64,000 nucleotides of DNA from an uncultured Clostridia bacterium (lineage in GTDB: Bacteria > Bacillota > Clostridia > Lachnospirales > Cellulosilyticaceae). Position numbers and translations under genes: made by a program. The stretch covers positions 1-64,000 of the forward strand of contig CAKZUB010000064.1 in the NCBI GenBank assembly GCA_937921505.1, written 5' to 3'. Below are positions 53,104-62,158 of this stretch, piece after piece (within the stretch, counting starts at the first letter, position 1; each line of letters opens with the position of its first letter). The notes below the pieces were generated by a model. That model made no database searches. It was not told where the DNA came from and saw nothing but the letters and a program-made list of their open reading frames with translations.

Positions 53104-53580
53104 TTATTCCTCTTTTTGATGCGGAGCGTCTACTTCTCCAAAAATGATAACGACAAGTAAAATGCCTACTCCACATACTACTAAAATATCTGCTAGATTA
53201 AAGACTGGAAAGTCAATTAATCTAAAATACAAGAAATCTCTTACATAGCCTAAAGATATTCTATCTATAAGATTGCCAATAGCTCCACTTATTATTAATG
53301 TAAAAGAAAGTTTCATAAAGCTTCCTGACTTTGTAGATGGAATCTTTCTAAAGTAAATGATTATCATAATAAGTACTAAAATAGTCATACTAATAAGAAA
53401 CCATTGTTTACCTTGCAGCATACCAAAAGCTGCGCCCCTATTTTCTATATACGTTAAATGGAACACATTTGTCCATAATAAAATATCTCTTCCATTCCCA
53501 AGTGTCGCAACTGCCCATAACTTCGATAGTTGATCCAAAATAATCAACCCACCTATAATTAATGCGGTTATAACCGTCAT
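53104..53580 (-). CDS. lspA: Signal peptidase II (lipoprotein)
   Basis: The aspartic membrane protease cuts lipoprotein signal peptides. From the ATG at 53580, which has an AAGGAG site, it has about 158 residues and four membrane segments. The catalytic aspartates sit in NLIDRISLGYVRDF and FNLADILV, and NRGAAFGM is conserved. A reading frame from 53625 would abut aroB but lacks a ribosome site. It is followed 4 bases later by rluD. Confidence 0.95.
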   Translation of the reverse strand: MTVITALIIGGLIILDQLSKLWAVATLGNGRDILLWTNVFHLTYIENRGAAFGMLQGKQWFLISMTILVLIMIIIYFRKIPSTKSGSFMKLSFTLIISGAIGNLIDRISLGYVRDFLYFRLIDFPVFNLADILVVCGVGILLVVIIFGEVDAPHQKEE

Positions 53581-53625
53581 ATTTCTCTCTCCTTCAGATA
53601 ATAAATTGACTAAAAAGAACTGCAC

Positions 53626-54708
53626 TTAGCCACACGTTTCTTCTAAAAACTTCATAGCTTCTTCTACTTCCTTCTCGTTGATATCTGTTACAATGATTGC
53701 GTGAGCAATACCTTTAAGAAGTATAAAAGATACTTTGCCATATGCCTTCTTTTTATCATACGTCATGTGCTGCCATATATCAGATGTTGCATATTTGTCT
53801 AAAGGCTCTAGAAGTCCAAACTCACGACATAGTTCAATCATTTGATCAACTTGTGTAAGATTTAATAAATCTCTTTTATAACTCATGTAGGCGGCCACCA
53901 CTATACCATAGGCTACACATTCGCCATGAGAGTATTTAAAATCACTTAGCGTCTCTATAGCATGTCCAACCGTATGCCCAAAATTAAGAATCTTTCTAAC
54001 CCCTGATTCTTTTGGATCTTCTTCAACAACACTACACTTCACCTGCGAAGACCTATAGGTCATCTCTTCAACAACGCTATCTTCTAAAGAAAGTATTTGA
54101 TTTTTATATGCTACTAAATATTCAAATAAACTGGCATCATAAATAAGAGCATGCTTAATGACTTCACTCATACCCCCGATCAATTCTCTTTTAGGCAATG
54201 TTTTTAAAGTACTAATATTAGTATAAACTAATAGTGGATTATGAAACGCTCCTACTATATTTTTATATTTTAAATAATCTACGCCTACTTTACCACCAAT
54301 ACTGCTATCGTTTTGTGCAACAACAGTTGTTGGAATTTGTACAAAAGGAATACCTCTCATATACGTTGATGCTACAAAACCAGCCACATCACCAACAACT
54401 CCACCTCCAAGAGCAATAATAAGAGAGCTTCTATCTATTTTATGCATTAATAGCGTATCATAAATATCAGTAAGTGTGGTTATATTTTTGGATAGTTCTC
54501 CAGCTTTAAAAACGTGAGCATAAGTAGGTGCAATCTGCTGCCCTATATTTTTAATGGTTTCTAGATAAATGGGTGCAACGTGACTGTCTGTGATAATACA
54601 AATACTGCTTGGTTGACATATAGCCTGGATAGACTTTTTAAGGTCAGTAAAACTATCAGTACACCAAATATCGTAAGGTCTATTATTTACTGCTTTTAAT
54701 ATTTTCAT
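53626..54708 (-). CDS. aroB: 3-dehydroquinate synthase
   Basis: The 360-residue NAD-dependent enzyme makes 3-dehydroquinate from DAHP in the shikimate pathway. The NAD site GGGVVGDVAGFVASTYMRGIP and the TTVVAQNDSSIGGKVGVD stretch are characteristic, with the metal-binding histidines in FGHTVGHAIE. Its start overlaps the divIVA stop by 4 bases, while in B. subtilis the divIVA-ileS-lspA spacing is held by ileS. AroB here is thus a local substitution in a conserved gene order. Confidence 0.95.
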   Translation of the reverse strand: MKILKAVNNRPYDIWCTDSFTDLKKSIQAICQPSSICIITDSHVAPIYLETIKNIGQQIAPTYAHVFKAGELSKNITTLTDIYDTLLMHKIDRSSLIIALGGGVVGDVAGFVASTYMRGIPFVQIPTTVVAQNDSSIGGKVGVDYLKYKNIVGAFHNPLLVYTNISTLKTLPKRELIGGMSEVIKHALIYDASLFEYLVAYKNQILSLEDSVVEEMTYRSSQVKCSVVEEDPKESGVRKILNFGHTVGHAIETLSDFKYSHGECVAYGIVVAAYMSYKRDLLNLTQVDQMIELCREFGLLEPLDKYATSDIWQHMTYDKKKAYGKVSFILLKGIAHAIIVTDINEKEVEEAMKFLEETCG

Positions 54709-55301
54709 GCTAATTCCTCATCGCTTATAGGCATATATTCTTTAGTATAAAACAAATCGTCTTTTTCATGATCTTCACTCATTTCCATCTCTTGAAACTC
54801 ATTATCTTGTTTTGCCAGTGGCTTGTCTTCATTGCTTTCAATCATTTCAAGCTGTGCCTGTAATATTTGTTTGAATTGTATTTTATACCCCATATACTGT
54901 CTTTTAATTTGTTCTATTTGTTGTGTAAGTTCAAACACTTCTTGTCTGCCTTTTTCTAGAATTTTACTAACACGTTCTTCTGCAGAAAAAGTCATTTTTT
55001 CAGCTCTATGCTCTGCATCTTTTTTAACTTGCTCTGCCTTTTCATAAGCTGCTGTTTTGGTATCTTGTGCTGTTTTATCTGCTAAGACCAATACATTTTG
55101 TATAGTAGCTTCCATAGTTCTATAATATTGAATACTCTCATTTAATATATTCATCTTATCCTTAAGTGCATAGTTTTCATTAATAAGCTCTTGATAAGAT
55201 TTGATAACTTCCTCAACAAATTCATTGACCTCTTCTATATTATAGCCACCAAGCTTCCCCTTCTTAAATACTTTGTTTTGTATATCAACTGGTGATAACA
55301 T
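54705..55301 (-). CDS. divIVA: Cell-division protein DivIVA
   Basis: The 198-residue protein has the DivIVA N-terminal membrane-binding motif (SPVDIQNKVFKKGKLGGYNIEEVNEFVEEVIKSY) followed by a long coiled coil. It marks curved membranes at poles and division sites in Gram-positives. It lies 12 bases downstream of ylmH, in the sepF-ylmH-divIVA cluster. Confidence 0.95.
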   Translation of the reverse strand: MLSPVDIQNKVFKKGKLGGYNIEEVNEFVEEVIKSYQELINENYALKDKMNILNESIQYYRTMEATIQNVLVLADKTAQDTKTAAYEKAEQVKKDAEHRAEKMTFSAEERVSKILEKGRQEVFELTQQIEQIKRQYMGYKIQFKQILQAQLEMIESNEDKPLAKQDNEFQEMEMSEDHEKDDLFYTKEYMPISDEELA

Positions 55302-55312
55302 ATAAATCCCCC

Positions 55313-56092
55313 CTATATATACTTTTCAATGCAAATATGCATCCTATCTTTCTTAGTTATGCCATTAATCTGCTTTAACTTTATTTTACCATAACCTCTA
55401 AGTGTAACAATGTCCCCTTCTTTTAGAGAATAATGAGGTACAACAAGTACACCATTACATCTTGCCTTATCATTTTGTATCAGCTTCGCACAAGTTGTTC
55501 TAGATATACTAAACCCAGCTGATGCTACTGAATCTACTCTAAGGGAAGCAACTGTTGTGTTGATTTCCTTAGTTTGTGGGTGTTCTAGCTCCATCTTTGA
55601 AAAACAAACCTCTATAAGCTCAATATTTTGATATTTACCTATATTGGTTAGTGCTGATGAAATATAATCTATCATATTTTTCTTAATGATCAGATAAGCT
55701 CCAAAAGGCTTAATGATAATATCTCCTACTGTATCCCTTTCTAATCCCATACTTAAAAAAGATCCTAAAAAGTCACGATGAGAAAGCGATTTGCCTATTC
55801 CTGTTTTTACAATGATTTTTAAACATGTAATGGGCAATATAGGATTTTGATCATATGCCGGCAAAAATCCGAGTATTTGCCTCTCAGCATACTCATATCC
55901 TCCAAAAAACTGAACATTCCCAAGCTTACTAAGTCCAATATGTTTTTGAATAACATGTTTCATCCATTCCACATTATAAAAATCCGTATAAAAAGCTCTA
56001 TTTTGCGTTTCTCTTTTGTGGGAATACTCTAAAATAGTCTTAATAAATAATTTCTCTTCTGGGTTGTTAATCGGGTGTAATAGTGTTTTCAT
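55313..56092 (-). CDS. ylmH: S4-domain RNA-binding protein YlmH
   Basis: The 259-residue protein has a C-terminal S4 domain (ASAGFSISRTTCAKLIQNDKARCNGVLV and GYGKIKL) and the YlmH N-terminal part. Members bind tRNA or ribosomes and lie beside divIVA and sepF. It is 15 bases after sepF and 12 before divIVA. Confidence 0.9.
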   Translation of the reverse strand: MKTLLHPINNPEEKLFIKTILEYSHKRETQNRAFYTDFYNVEWMKHVIQKHIGLSKLGNVQFFGGYEYAERQILGFLPAYDQNPILPITCLKIIVKTGIGKSLSHRDFLGSFLSMGLERDTVGDIIIKPFGAYLIIKKNMIDYISSALTNIGKYQNIELIEVCFSKMELEHPQTKEINTTVASLRVDSVASAGFSISRTTCAKLIQNDKARCNGVLVVPHYSLKEGDIVTLRGYGKIKLKQINGITKKDRMHICIEKYI

Positions 56093-56107
56093 AGTCCCTC
56101 ATTTTAG

Positions 56108-56545
56108 CTATAACGTTGGATGAAATATGTTTTTTTGCTTAAGTTTCTCTGGATTAATATGAATATGTTCTGGTACAAAAATAAAAATATTATCTGTAAT
56201 TTTTTCAACTGATCCATTTAGTGCACAGCTTGCCCCCGTTAAATAATCAACTGCCCTTTGCATTTCATGCTGATCAATTTTTTCCATATTTACAATGATA
56301 GGTTTTTTAGCCTTAATATAAGAACATATTTCTCCCGTCATATCATAATTAAGCATTGTAAAGTTAAGAATCTCCATCTTACTTGGCTGATTAAGTGAGA
56401 CTATTTTTGCAGAAGACATAGAAGTACTATGGCCTACATTTCTATTAATCGTTTCACTCTCTCTTGGCACGTCCTCTAATTCATCATCATCAAATTCATC
56501 TTGCGGTGAAAATATATTTCTAATTTTCGACATAAAAGAACTCAT
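56108..56545 (-). CDS. sepF: Cell-division protein SepF
   Basis: The 145-residue protein has a short amphipathic membrane-binding N-terminus, a disordered acidic linker, and the SepF domain with EICSYIKAKKPIIVNMEKIDQHEMQRAVDYLTGASCALNGSVEKITDNIFIFVPEHI, interrupted here only by family variation. It aligns FtsZ filaments at the septum. Confidence 0.95.
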   Translation of the reverse strand: MSSFMSKIRNIFSPQDEFDDDELEDVPRESETINRNVGHSTSMSSAKIVSLNQPSKMEILNFTMLNYDMTGEICSYIKAKKPIIVNMEKIDQHEMQRAVDYLTGASCALNGSVEKITDNIFIFVPEHIHINPEKLKQKNIFHPTL

Positions 56546-56568
56546 AAATCTCCTCCTTATTATTTGCT

Positions 56569-57258
56569 TTAAGTATAATTTCTGTCACCAAAGATACCAG
56601 TTCCTATTCTAATCATTGTAGCACCTTCTTCAATAGCTACTTCATAGTCATTACTCATTCCCATAGATAGTACACTTGTACTTATATTATTAAACTTTTG
56701 TTTTTGTATGTCAACTGATAAATCATAAAGTTGTCTAAAGATTTGTCTGTTGTGCTCAGGATTTTCCACATAAGGGGCAACTGTCATAAGGCCTTTCATC
56801 CTAATATGAGAAAGTCCTGACATTAATTTGACATACTCTATAGCATCTTCTATTAAAATACCATGCTTGGAAACTTCTTTTCCTACATTAACTTCTAATA
56901 AGACATCTGTTAAAACATCTTTCTTAATAGATTGTCTTTGTATTTCCTGTATAAGTTTAATACTATCAACTGAGTGTATAAGTTTGGTCTTTCCTATTAA
57001 ATATTTAACCTTATTGGTTTGAAGATGCCCAATAAGATGCCAATTAACAGGTGTATCAATCTGATCTATTTTTTCCATTAATTCTTGTACTCTATTTTCT
57101 CCAAAATCTTTACATCCTAGTGTAATAGCTTTTTCTATGTCTGATACTGGATAAGTCTTTGAAACTGCAATTAAAGTAATATCATTTATATTTTTATTTA
57201 CTTTTTGAGATGCTTTATTCATATTGTTTTTTATTTGTTCTAAATTCTTTTGTATCAA
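56569..57258 (-). CDS. yggS: PLP-binding YggS/YlmE family protein
   Basis: The roughly 230-residue alanine-racemase-fold protein binds pyridoxal phosphate for homeostasis. Motifs are LIAVSKTYP with the PLP lysine, GENRVQEL and a C-terminal LSMGMSNDYEVAIEEGATMIRIGTGIFG. The frame opens at a GTG (57267); a TTG three codons on (57258) has the better-spaced AAGGTGAT site. It precedes sepF. Confidence 0.93.
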   Translation of the reverse strand: MIQKNLEQIKNNMNKASQKVNKNINDITLIAVSKTYPVSDIEKAITLGCKDFGENRVQELMEKIDQIDTPVNWHLIGHLQTNKVKYLIGKTKLIHSVDSIKLIQEIQRQSIKKDVLTDVLLEVNVGKEVSKHGILIEDAIEYVKLMSGLSHIRMKGLMTVAPYVENPEHNRQIFRQLYDLSVDIQKQKFNNISTSVLSMGMSNDYEVAIEEGATMIRIGTGIFGDRNYT

Positions 57259-57270
57259 TTTTATCACCTT

Positions 57271-58989
57271 CTATTCATTCTGTATACTCATATGTTGCAA
57301 AAGTTGATCTCTTTTTATACTTTTGGGATTAGAAATAATCTTATCTAGCTCCTTGAGTTCATTATTTGCAGTATATTTAATCAGTGCATATGCGTTGTTT
57401 TTCAAATAGACATTGATTGCTTTGAACTGAGCTAGTTTACCATTAATAACATAGACCCCCTCAGTTGTCTGCATTTGGCTTACCTTTATCGTTTCTTGAG
57501 TAGTTGGATTATGTAATATATCATCGATGTGAATAGCATCTCTTGTCCCTATTTCTTGCAAGATATAAATTTCATCATCTTTTTCATACTGGGGACTTAT
57601 TTTTATGAATTCAGTTATTTCATTATTTTTACGATATACTCCTGCTTGTCCATCTTTTTCTATTTTATATGTAGAAGGTATTTTGATCATATTTTGTTCT
57701 ACAATAGCTTGTAATGGTATTTTGAGACCTTCTTCATTTTTATTTCCAATACTAAAGTCAATAACCCTTAGGTTTAAGAAGCGATCCATTTGTTCATTAG
57801 TTTCAAATACAAGTCTTACCTTATTCTCCTCTATTTTTTTAGTTTTTAGTTTGAAATTAACTTTTAAGCGCTCTACTGTCTCAAAGTTTAGCGTGTAATT
57901 TTGTCCCTCTTTATACTCTTCTGCTTCTTTAATATCAATATAAGTTGTAATATACCACCTATCATCTGATATAACTTTATAGAGTGGAAGCCCTTTTGTA
58001 ACATGTGTATTATTTCCCAAGTTCTGATGAGCGTTTTGTCTTATATCCTTAAAAGTACTATAACTCATAGTGTCAATAACTTGTGGCGTAAGTTGTTCTT
58101 CCACTCCATCTACACCATAAGAAACAATCCCTGACTGCTCAGTTTTATTTATATACTGCAACTGATTCATTTTAACATCCAAAGCCGTTAATTTGTGTCC
58201 AACAGGCTCCCCCATATAATTTTGTTCATTAACATATAACTTTGTTCGTTTGGCAACACTATTTTCAAGCTCATTTCTTATGGCATAAATGTATTCTGTA
58301 GTATTTTTAGATCTTTCCCCATAAAAGGTATTAATAGTATTTTTAATACTTGTATCTATTTGATAAATATCATCTTGATAATAAGAAAATTTTTCTCTAT
58401 TATCAGCTGCTTTATAGAGTTCAGTACTTATTTTATTTTTTTCTTCTAATGTTTGCTCTAATGAAGCATTATTAATTAAAAAACATACTTCGCCATTTTT
58501 TTTAACCTTTTCTCCTTGTGCTATTATAGTATGTAACATGCCTTCACCTTGGCTATAGTATACCTTTTCATCTCGTATAATAATCCCTTCAAATGCTTTA
58601 GAATGATCTATACTACCTGCTTGTACAATTTGATACGACACTCTAGGGTAAGTTAATAAATCCTTTATGCTAATAGAACCCCAAATAATTGCTACAGTAA
58701 AAACCATAATGAAAGTAAGTTTAACTATAAATCGTATTTTTCTTTTGCGCTTATTTTTACGCAGCTCCTGTTTTGAGATCTTGTTATTTTCTTTAAGCTG
58801 CTTTTTTCTAATCTCTGGCGAGGCCATTGGTTTATAAACTTCTTGCCTTGTATGGTATTCGGTTTCTCTTGCATAAGGATTAAAATATGGGAGCTGATTA
58901 TTGTTAGAAGAACGTTGCCTTTTAGTAGCATTTAAATCAATAGTTTTATTTTGTTTTAAATTATTATTCACTTTTTCACTTCCAATCAT
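57271..58989 (-). CDS. HlyD-like membrane protein of the division cluster
   Basis: The 572-residue protein has a polar, basic N-terminus (to residue 87), one membrane segment (about 88-108) and a large outer region with lipoyl-like EGMLHTIIAQGEKVKKNGEV, followed by coiled parts. This layout resembles HlyD-type adaptor proteins that link inner-membrane transporters to the outside, and such proteins are common next to ylmE-sepF in Clostridia. Its partner transporter is not in view, so an adaptor role is inference; it may have a division or wall role. The start is uncertain: the ATG at 58989 has little space to its site, and a GTG 6 codons later (58971) follows GGAAG. Confidence 0.75.
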   Translation of the reverse strand: MIGSEKVNNNLKQNKTIDLNATKRQRSSNNNQLPYFNPYARETEYHTRQEVYKPMASPEIRKKQLKENNKISKQELRKNKRKRKIRFIVKLTFIMVFTVAIIWGSISIKDLLTYPRVSYQIVQAGSIDHSKAFEGIIIRDEKVYYSQGEGMLHTIIAQGEKVKKNGEVCFLINNASLEQTLEEKNKISTELYKAADNREKFSYYQDDIYQIDTSIKNTINTFYGERSKNTTEYIYAIRNELENSVAKRTKLYVNEQNYMGEPVGHKLTALDVKMNQLQYINKTEQSGIVSYGVDGVEEQLTPQVIDTMSYSTFKDIRQNAHQNLGNNTHVTKGLPLYKVISDDRWYITTYIDIKEAEEYKEGQNYTLNFETVERLKVNFKLKTKKIEENKVRLVFETNEQMDRFLNLRVIDFSIGNKNEEGLKIPLQAIVEQNMIKIPSTYKIEKDGQAGVYRKNNEITEFIKISPQYEKDDEIYILQEIGTRDAIHIDDILHNPTTQETIKVSQMQTTEGVYVINGKLAQFKAINVYLKNNAYALIKYTANNELKELDKIISNPKSIKRDQLLQHMSIQNE

Positions 58990-59126
58990 ATCCTCTAATA
59001 CTTATCATGATATAATGGAATGGCAAATCTTGCAATACTCATAAACTACAAAGTCTCTATTAATAGTGTTCTAGCTTAATAAAACATAAGAACTTAGGGT
59101 ATGTTTATCCTTCCTAACACAAAAAT

Positions 59127-59146
59127 AAAGGCACAAATGTGCCTTT
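59127..59146 (-). terminator. Terminator of spoIVA
   Basis: A perfect 8-pair stem (AAAGGCAC/GTGCCTTT) with a 4-base loop is followed on the minus strand by TATTTTTGTG. The first stem base touches the spoIVA stop. Confidence 0.7.
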
Positions 59147-60624
59147 TAAAGTAAAATACAAATAAGTCCTCCATTTCCCTCATTAATAATTTTTTGCAAT
59201 GTTTCTTGAAGCTTTTGTTGTGCTTCTTCTGGCATCCTATAAAGTTTATTCTGCAAACCTTCGTTTACAAGCTCATGAAGAGATTTTCCAAAGATATTAG
59301 ATTGCCAAATCTTTGCAGGATCTGTTTCAAATTCACTTAAGAGATAGTTAATAAGATCTTCACTTTGTTTTTCTGTTCCAACAATTGGTGAAACTTCTGT
59401 TTCAATATTAGCTCTAATAATATGATAGCTCGGTGCACTTGCTCTTAGCTTGACACCAAATTTATTGCCTTGCTTAACTATTTCTGGATCTTCTAAAGTA
59501 AGTTCTTCAAAAATAGGACTTACAACCCCATAACCTTTTTCTTTAACTTCATTCATCGCATAGGCTACTTTATCATATTCTTTTTTAGTGCTTGCAAGTT
59601 CTTTAATGAGAATCATAAGTTCATGATCTCCATGTATTTCCATTCCTGTTGTTTCTGAAAGCACTTGATAGAAAAGTTCTTCTGTTGTATTGACATCAAT
59701 TTTAACGACGCCTTCACCAAGTTGGATCTTTTCTAAATAAACGTTTTTAATGAAGTCTATATTTCTAAATTCATCGACAACATCTCTAATTTGTCTAATA
59801 TTTTCTAGTGGAAAAATATGTTCTCTAATATATTCCATCCAAGCCTTTTTAACCCAGTGTTCATTATCTAACGTCTCTACCCACTTAGGAAGCATAAACT
59901 GAATTTCATTAAGCGGAAATTCATAAAGTATTTTTTCTAAAAGCTGATGAATATCTTCTGATTTCATCTGTGCAATATCCATAGGTACAACAGGCACATC
60001 ATACTCTCTAGAGAGTATATTTGCTGATTCTACAGTTTCTGCATCAAATGGTTTTTTTGTATTATAGACTACAATAAATGGTTTACCTAACTTCTTAAGC
60101 TCATGAACAGCACGCTGTTCTGCTTCTATGTAACTATTTCTTGAAATCTCTGTAATACTTCCATCTGTTGTAACAACAATCCCTATTGTTGAGTGATCTG
60201 TTATAACCTTTTTAGTACCAATTTCTGCCGCTTGTGCAAATGGAATTTCTTCCTCAAACCATGGTGTTTTTACCATACGAGGTACATTATTATACAAGTG
60301 TCCCTCAGCCTCTGGCACCATATAACCTACACAGTCAATCATTCTTACTTTAACCTCAAAGTCTCCTCCAATAGTAATGCCTATCGCCTCATTAGGAATA
60401 AATTTAGGTTCTGTTGTGGTAATCATTTTGCCGTCTCCACTTTGTGGCAATTCATCTTGTGTTCTCTCTTTACTATAGTCATTTTTAATATTAGGAATAA
60501 CTAATGTTTCCATAAATCTTTTTACAAATGTAGATTTCCCTGTTCTTACTGGACCTACTATTCCTATGTATATATCTCCGTTTGTCCTTTCTGAAATATC
60601 CCTATATATATCATAATATTCCAT
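59146..60624 (-). CDS. spoIVA: Spore coat morphogenesis ATPase SpoIVA
   Basis: The 492-residue protein (same length as in B. subtilis) polymerises around the forespore as the base of the coat and needs ATP hydrolysis. It has a P-loop GPVRTGKST, then AQDELPQS-like and TTEPKFIP motifs, VDCVGY-type DCVGYMVPEAEGH, and a C-terminus INEGNGGLICILL. The ATG at 60624 follows AAGGAGGG by 8 bases; a TTG one codon upstream is the other candidate. It is mother-cell expressed in known sporeformers and proves that this organism can form endospores, or descends from one. Confidence 0.96.
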   Translation of the reverse strand: MEYYDIYRDISERTNGDIYIGIVGPVRTGKSTFVKRFMETLVIPNIKNDYSKERTQDELPQSGDGKMITTTEPKFIPNEAIGITIGGDFEVKVRMIDCVGYMVPEAEGHLYNNVPRMVKTPWFEEEIPFAQAAEIGTKKVITDHSTIGIVVTTDGSITEISRNSYIEAEQRAVHELKKLGKPFIVVYNTKKPFDAETVESANILSREYDVPVVPMDIAQMKSEDIHQLLEKILYEFPLNEIQFMLPKWVETLDNEHWVKKAWMEYIREHIFPLENIRQIRDVVDEFRNIDFIKNVYLEKIQLGEGVVKIDVNTTEELFYQVLSETTGMEIHGDHELMILIKELASTKKEYDKVAYAMNEVKEKGYGVVSPIFEELTLEDPEIVKQGNKFGVKLRASAPSYHIIRANIETEVSPIVGTEKQSEDLINYLLSEFETDPAKIWQSNIFGKSLHELVNEGLQNKLYRMPEEAQQKLQETLQKIINEGNGGLICILL

Positions 60625-60648
60625 CAAAAGATCCCTCCTTATATTTTA

Positions 60649-60674
60649 AATGTATGGGTACATTAAAATATATG
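60649..60674 (-). promoter_or_regulatory. Possible sigma-E promoter of spoIVA
   Basis: On the minus strand, CATACATT (60649-60656) fits a sigma-E -10 box (CATACANT), with an ATA-containing segment about 14 bases upstream as a weak -35. It is about 25-50 bases before the spoIVA start, a suitable place, since spoIVA is a sigma-E gene in B. subtilis. The -35 match is poor. Confidence 0.3.
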
Positions 60675-60779
60675 TTTGTCTAGCAATATATAGTACTAAA
60701 ACTAACTTATAGCAAAGCAGTTATTTCCATCCAATCTTTTACTGTTTACAATCGTTCATATTCGTTTTATAATCTTAGT

Positions 60780-60902
60780 ACATAGATCATTTTAAAAAAC
60801 ATTCATAATTATAATCTTAAAAAAGTTTTTTATGTTGCTCATATTTAAAATGACTTATTTTACTTGATTACTTTGAGAGGCTACATCCAGCCTCTTTTTT
60901 AT
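60780..60902 (+). ncRNA. Possible plus-strand small RNA
   Basis: In the 520-base gap between spoIVA and gpsA, the plus strand has a strong sigma-A-like promoter (TTTACA at 60745-60750, 17 bases, TATAAT at 60768-60773). About 100 bases on, a hairpin GAGGCT/AGCCTC (60877-60894) is followed by a T run, which is an intrinsic terminator in the plus direction. Only an 11-codon ORF without ribosome site lies between. No plus-strand gene would otherwise need that terminator. The rest of the gap holds nothing I recognise. Confidence 0.35.
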
Positions 60903-61104
60903 TTTAGCAATTTTTATATACTTCTCTTTAATATGACTCTTAAATCATTTATAAAAATAACTCTAATGCTCATATTCTCTCTAAAAAGAGCCCTATAGCG
61001 TCTTAAGTTACTTCATTTGTATAAAAGTCCACCCATTACCAACTCGTCTCACATGTGAAGATTCAGATACTAATATACTTAACACCTCTTTGCATATAAA
61101 AAAA

Positions 61105-61125
61105 GACAAATTAAATTAATTTGCC
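61105..61125 (-). terminator. Terminator of the der-plsY-gpsA transcript
   Basis: A 7-8 pair AT-rich stem (CAAATTA/TAATTTG plus an outer G-C pair) is followed on the minus strand by TTTTTTTATATG. Confidence 0.6.
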
Positions 61126-61148
61126 CTTTTACTTAAGGTGTTTTTTGA

Positions 61149-62144
61149 TTAATAATAGTGCTCGCTTTTTTTATCCCTTTGCATTAAATCACTAATTGAT
61201 TCGTTAACAGATCTACTCTCAAATAATGTTTCATAGATGGCATTTAAGATAGGCATTTCAACTTGATATTTGAGCATTAGTTCATGTCCTGCCTTCGTTG
61301 TAGGTACTCCTTCTACAACCATATTCACTTTTTCAAGCGCTTCACTTACTGTGTAACCCCTGCCTAAAAGTTCTCCAGCTCTTCTGTTTCTGCTATGTCC
61401 ACTCGTACAGGTTACAATAAGATCTCCTATACCTGTAAGCCCTGCAAAAGTAGCTGGATTTCCTCCCATAGCAACCCCAAGTCTTGTAATTTCAGCTATT
61501 CCCCTTGTAATAAGAGCAGCCTTCGTATTATCTCCATATCCTATTCCCTCAATAACGCCAGCTGCTAGTGCAATAACATTTTTAAGTGCGCCACCAAGTT
61601 CTATGCCTACAACGTCATCATTCGTATAAACTCTAAAATACTTAGTCATTAAAATATCTTGTATTTTTTCTGCCACTGTCATATCTGCTGCGCTCACAAC
61701 TACTGTTGTAGGAATATGTCTAGCTACTTCTTCTGCATGGCTAGGTCCTGATAATACAACTACTTTGTTGGGTAATATCTCTTCTATTACTTCTGATAAC
61801 CTTAGTAAACTACCTTCCTCTATTCCTTTTGAGACATTGACAACAACTGTGTTTGCCTCTATATTCTCTTTCATCAAATTAACTGTAGCTCTTATTGCTT
61901 TTGAAGGTACTGCTATAATCACAATTTCCTGATCACTTAGAGCTTCTCTCATTGAAGTAGTAAAGCTGATTTCAAGAGGTATTTTAATCCCTGGAAGACA
62001 TCGCTTATTTTCTCTATGTTGTAAAATAGAATTTTTTTCGACTTCATTATAACACCATATAGTTAGATTATTCCCCTTTTCATTAAGTAATAATCCAAGT
62101 GCAAGTCCCCACCCTCCGGCTCCTATTACAGCTATATTTTTCAC
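61149..62144 (-). CDS. gpsA: Glycerol-3-phosphate dehydrogenase [NAD(P)+]
   Basis: The 331-residue enzyme reduces DHAP to sn-glycerol 3-phosphate for phospholipid synthesis. The Rossmann motif IAVIGAGGWGLALGLLL opens it; GALKNVIALAAGVIEGIGYGDNTKAALI has the catalytic lysine. It follows plsY by 14 bases, so precursor supply and acylation are co-expressed, downstream of der. Confidence 0.95.
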   Translation of the reverse strand: MKNIAVIGAGGWGLALGLLLNEKGNNLTIWCYNEVEKNSILQHRENKRCLPGIKIPLEISFTTSMREALSDQEIVIIAVPSKAIRATVNLMKENIEANTVVVNVSKGIEEGSLLRLSEVIEEILPNKVVVLSGPSHAEEVARHIPTTVVVSAADMTVAEKIQDILMTKYFRVYTNDDVVGIELGGALKNVIALAAGVIEGIGYGDNTKAALITRGIAEITRLGVAMGGNPATFAGLTGIGDLIVTCTSGHSRNRRAGELLGRGYTVSEALEKVNMVVEGVPTTKAGHELMLKYQVEMPILNAIYETLFESRSVNESISDLMQRDKKSEHYY

Positions 62145-62158
62145 ATTGATATCTCCTT

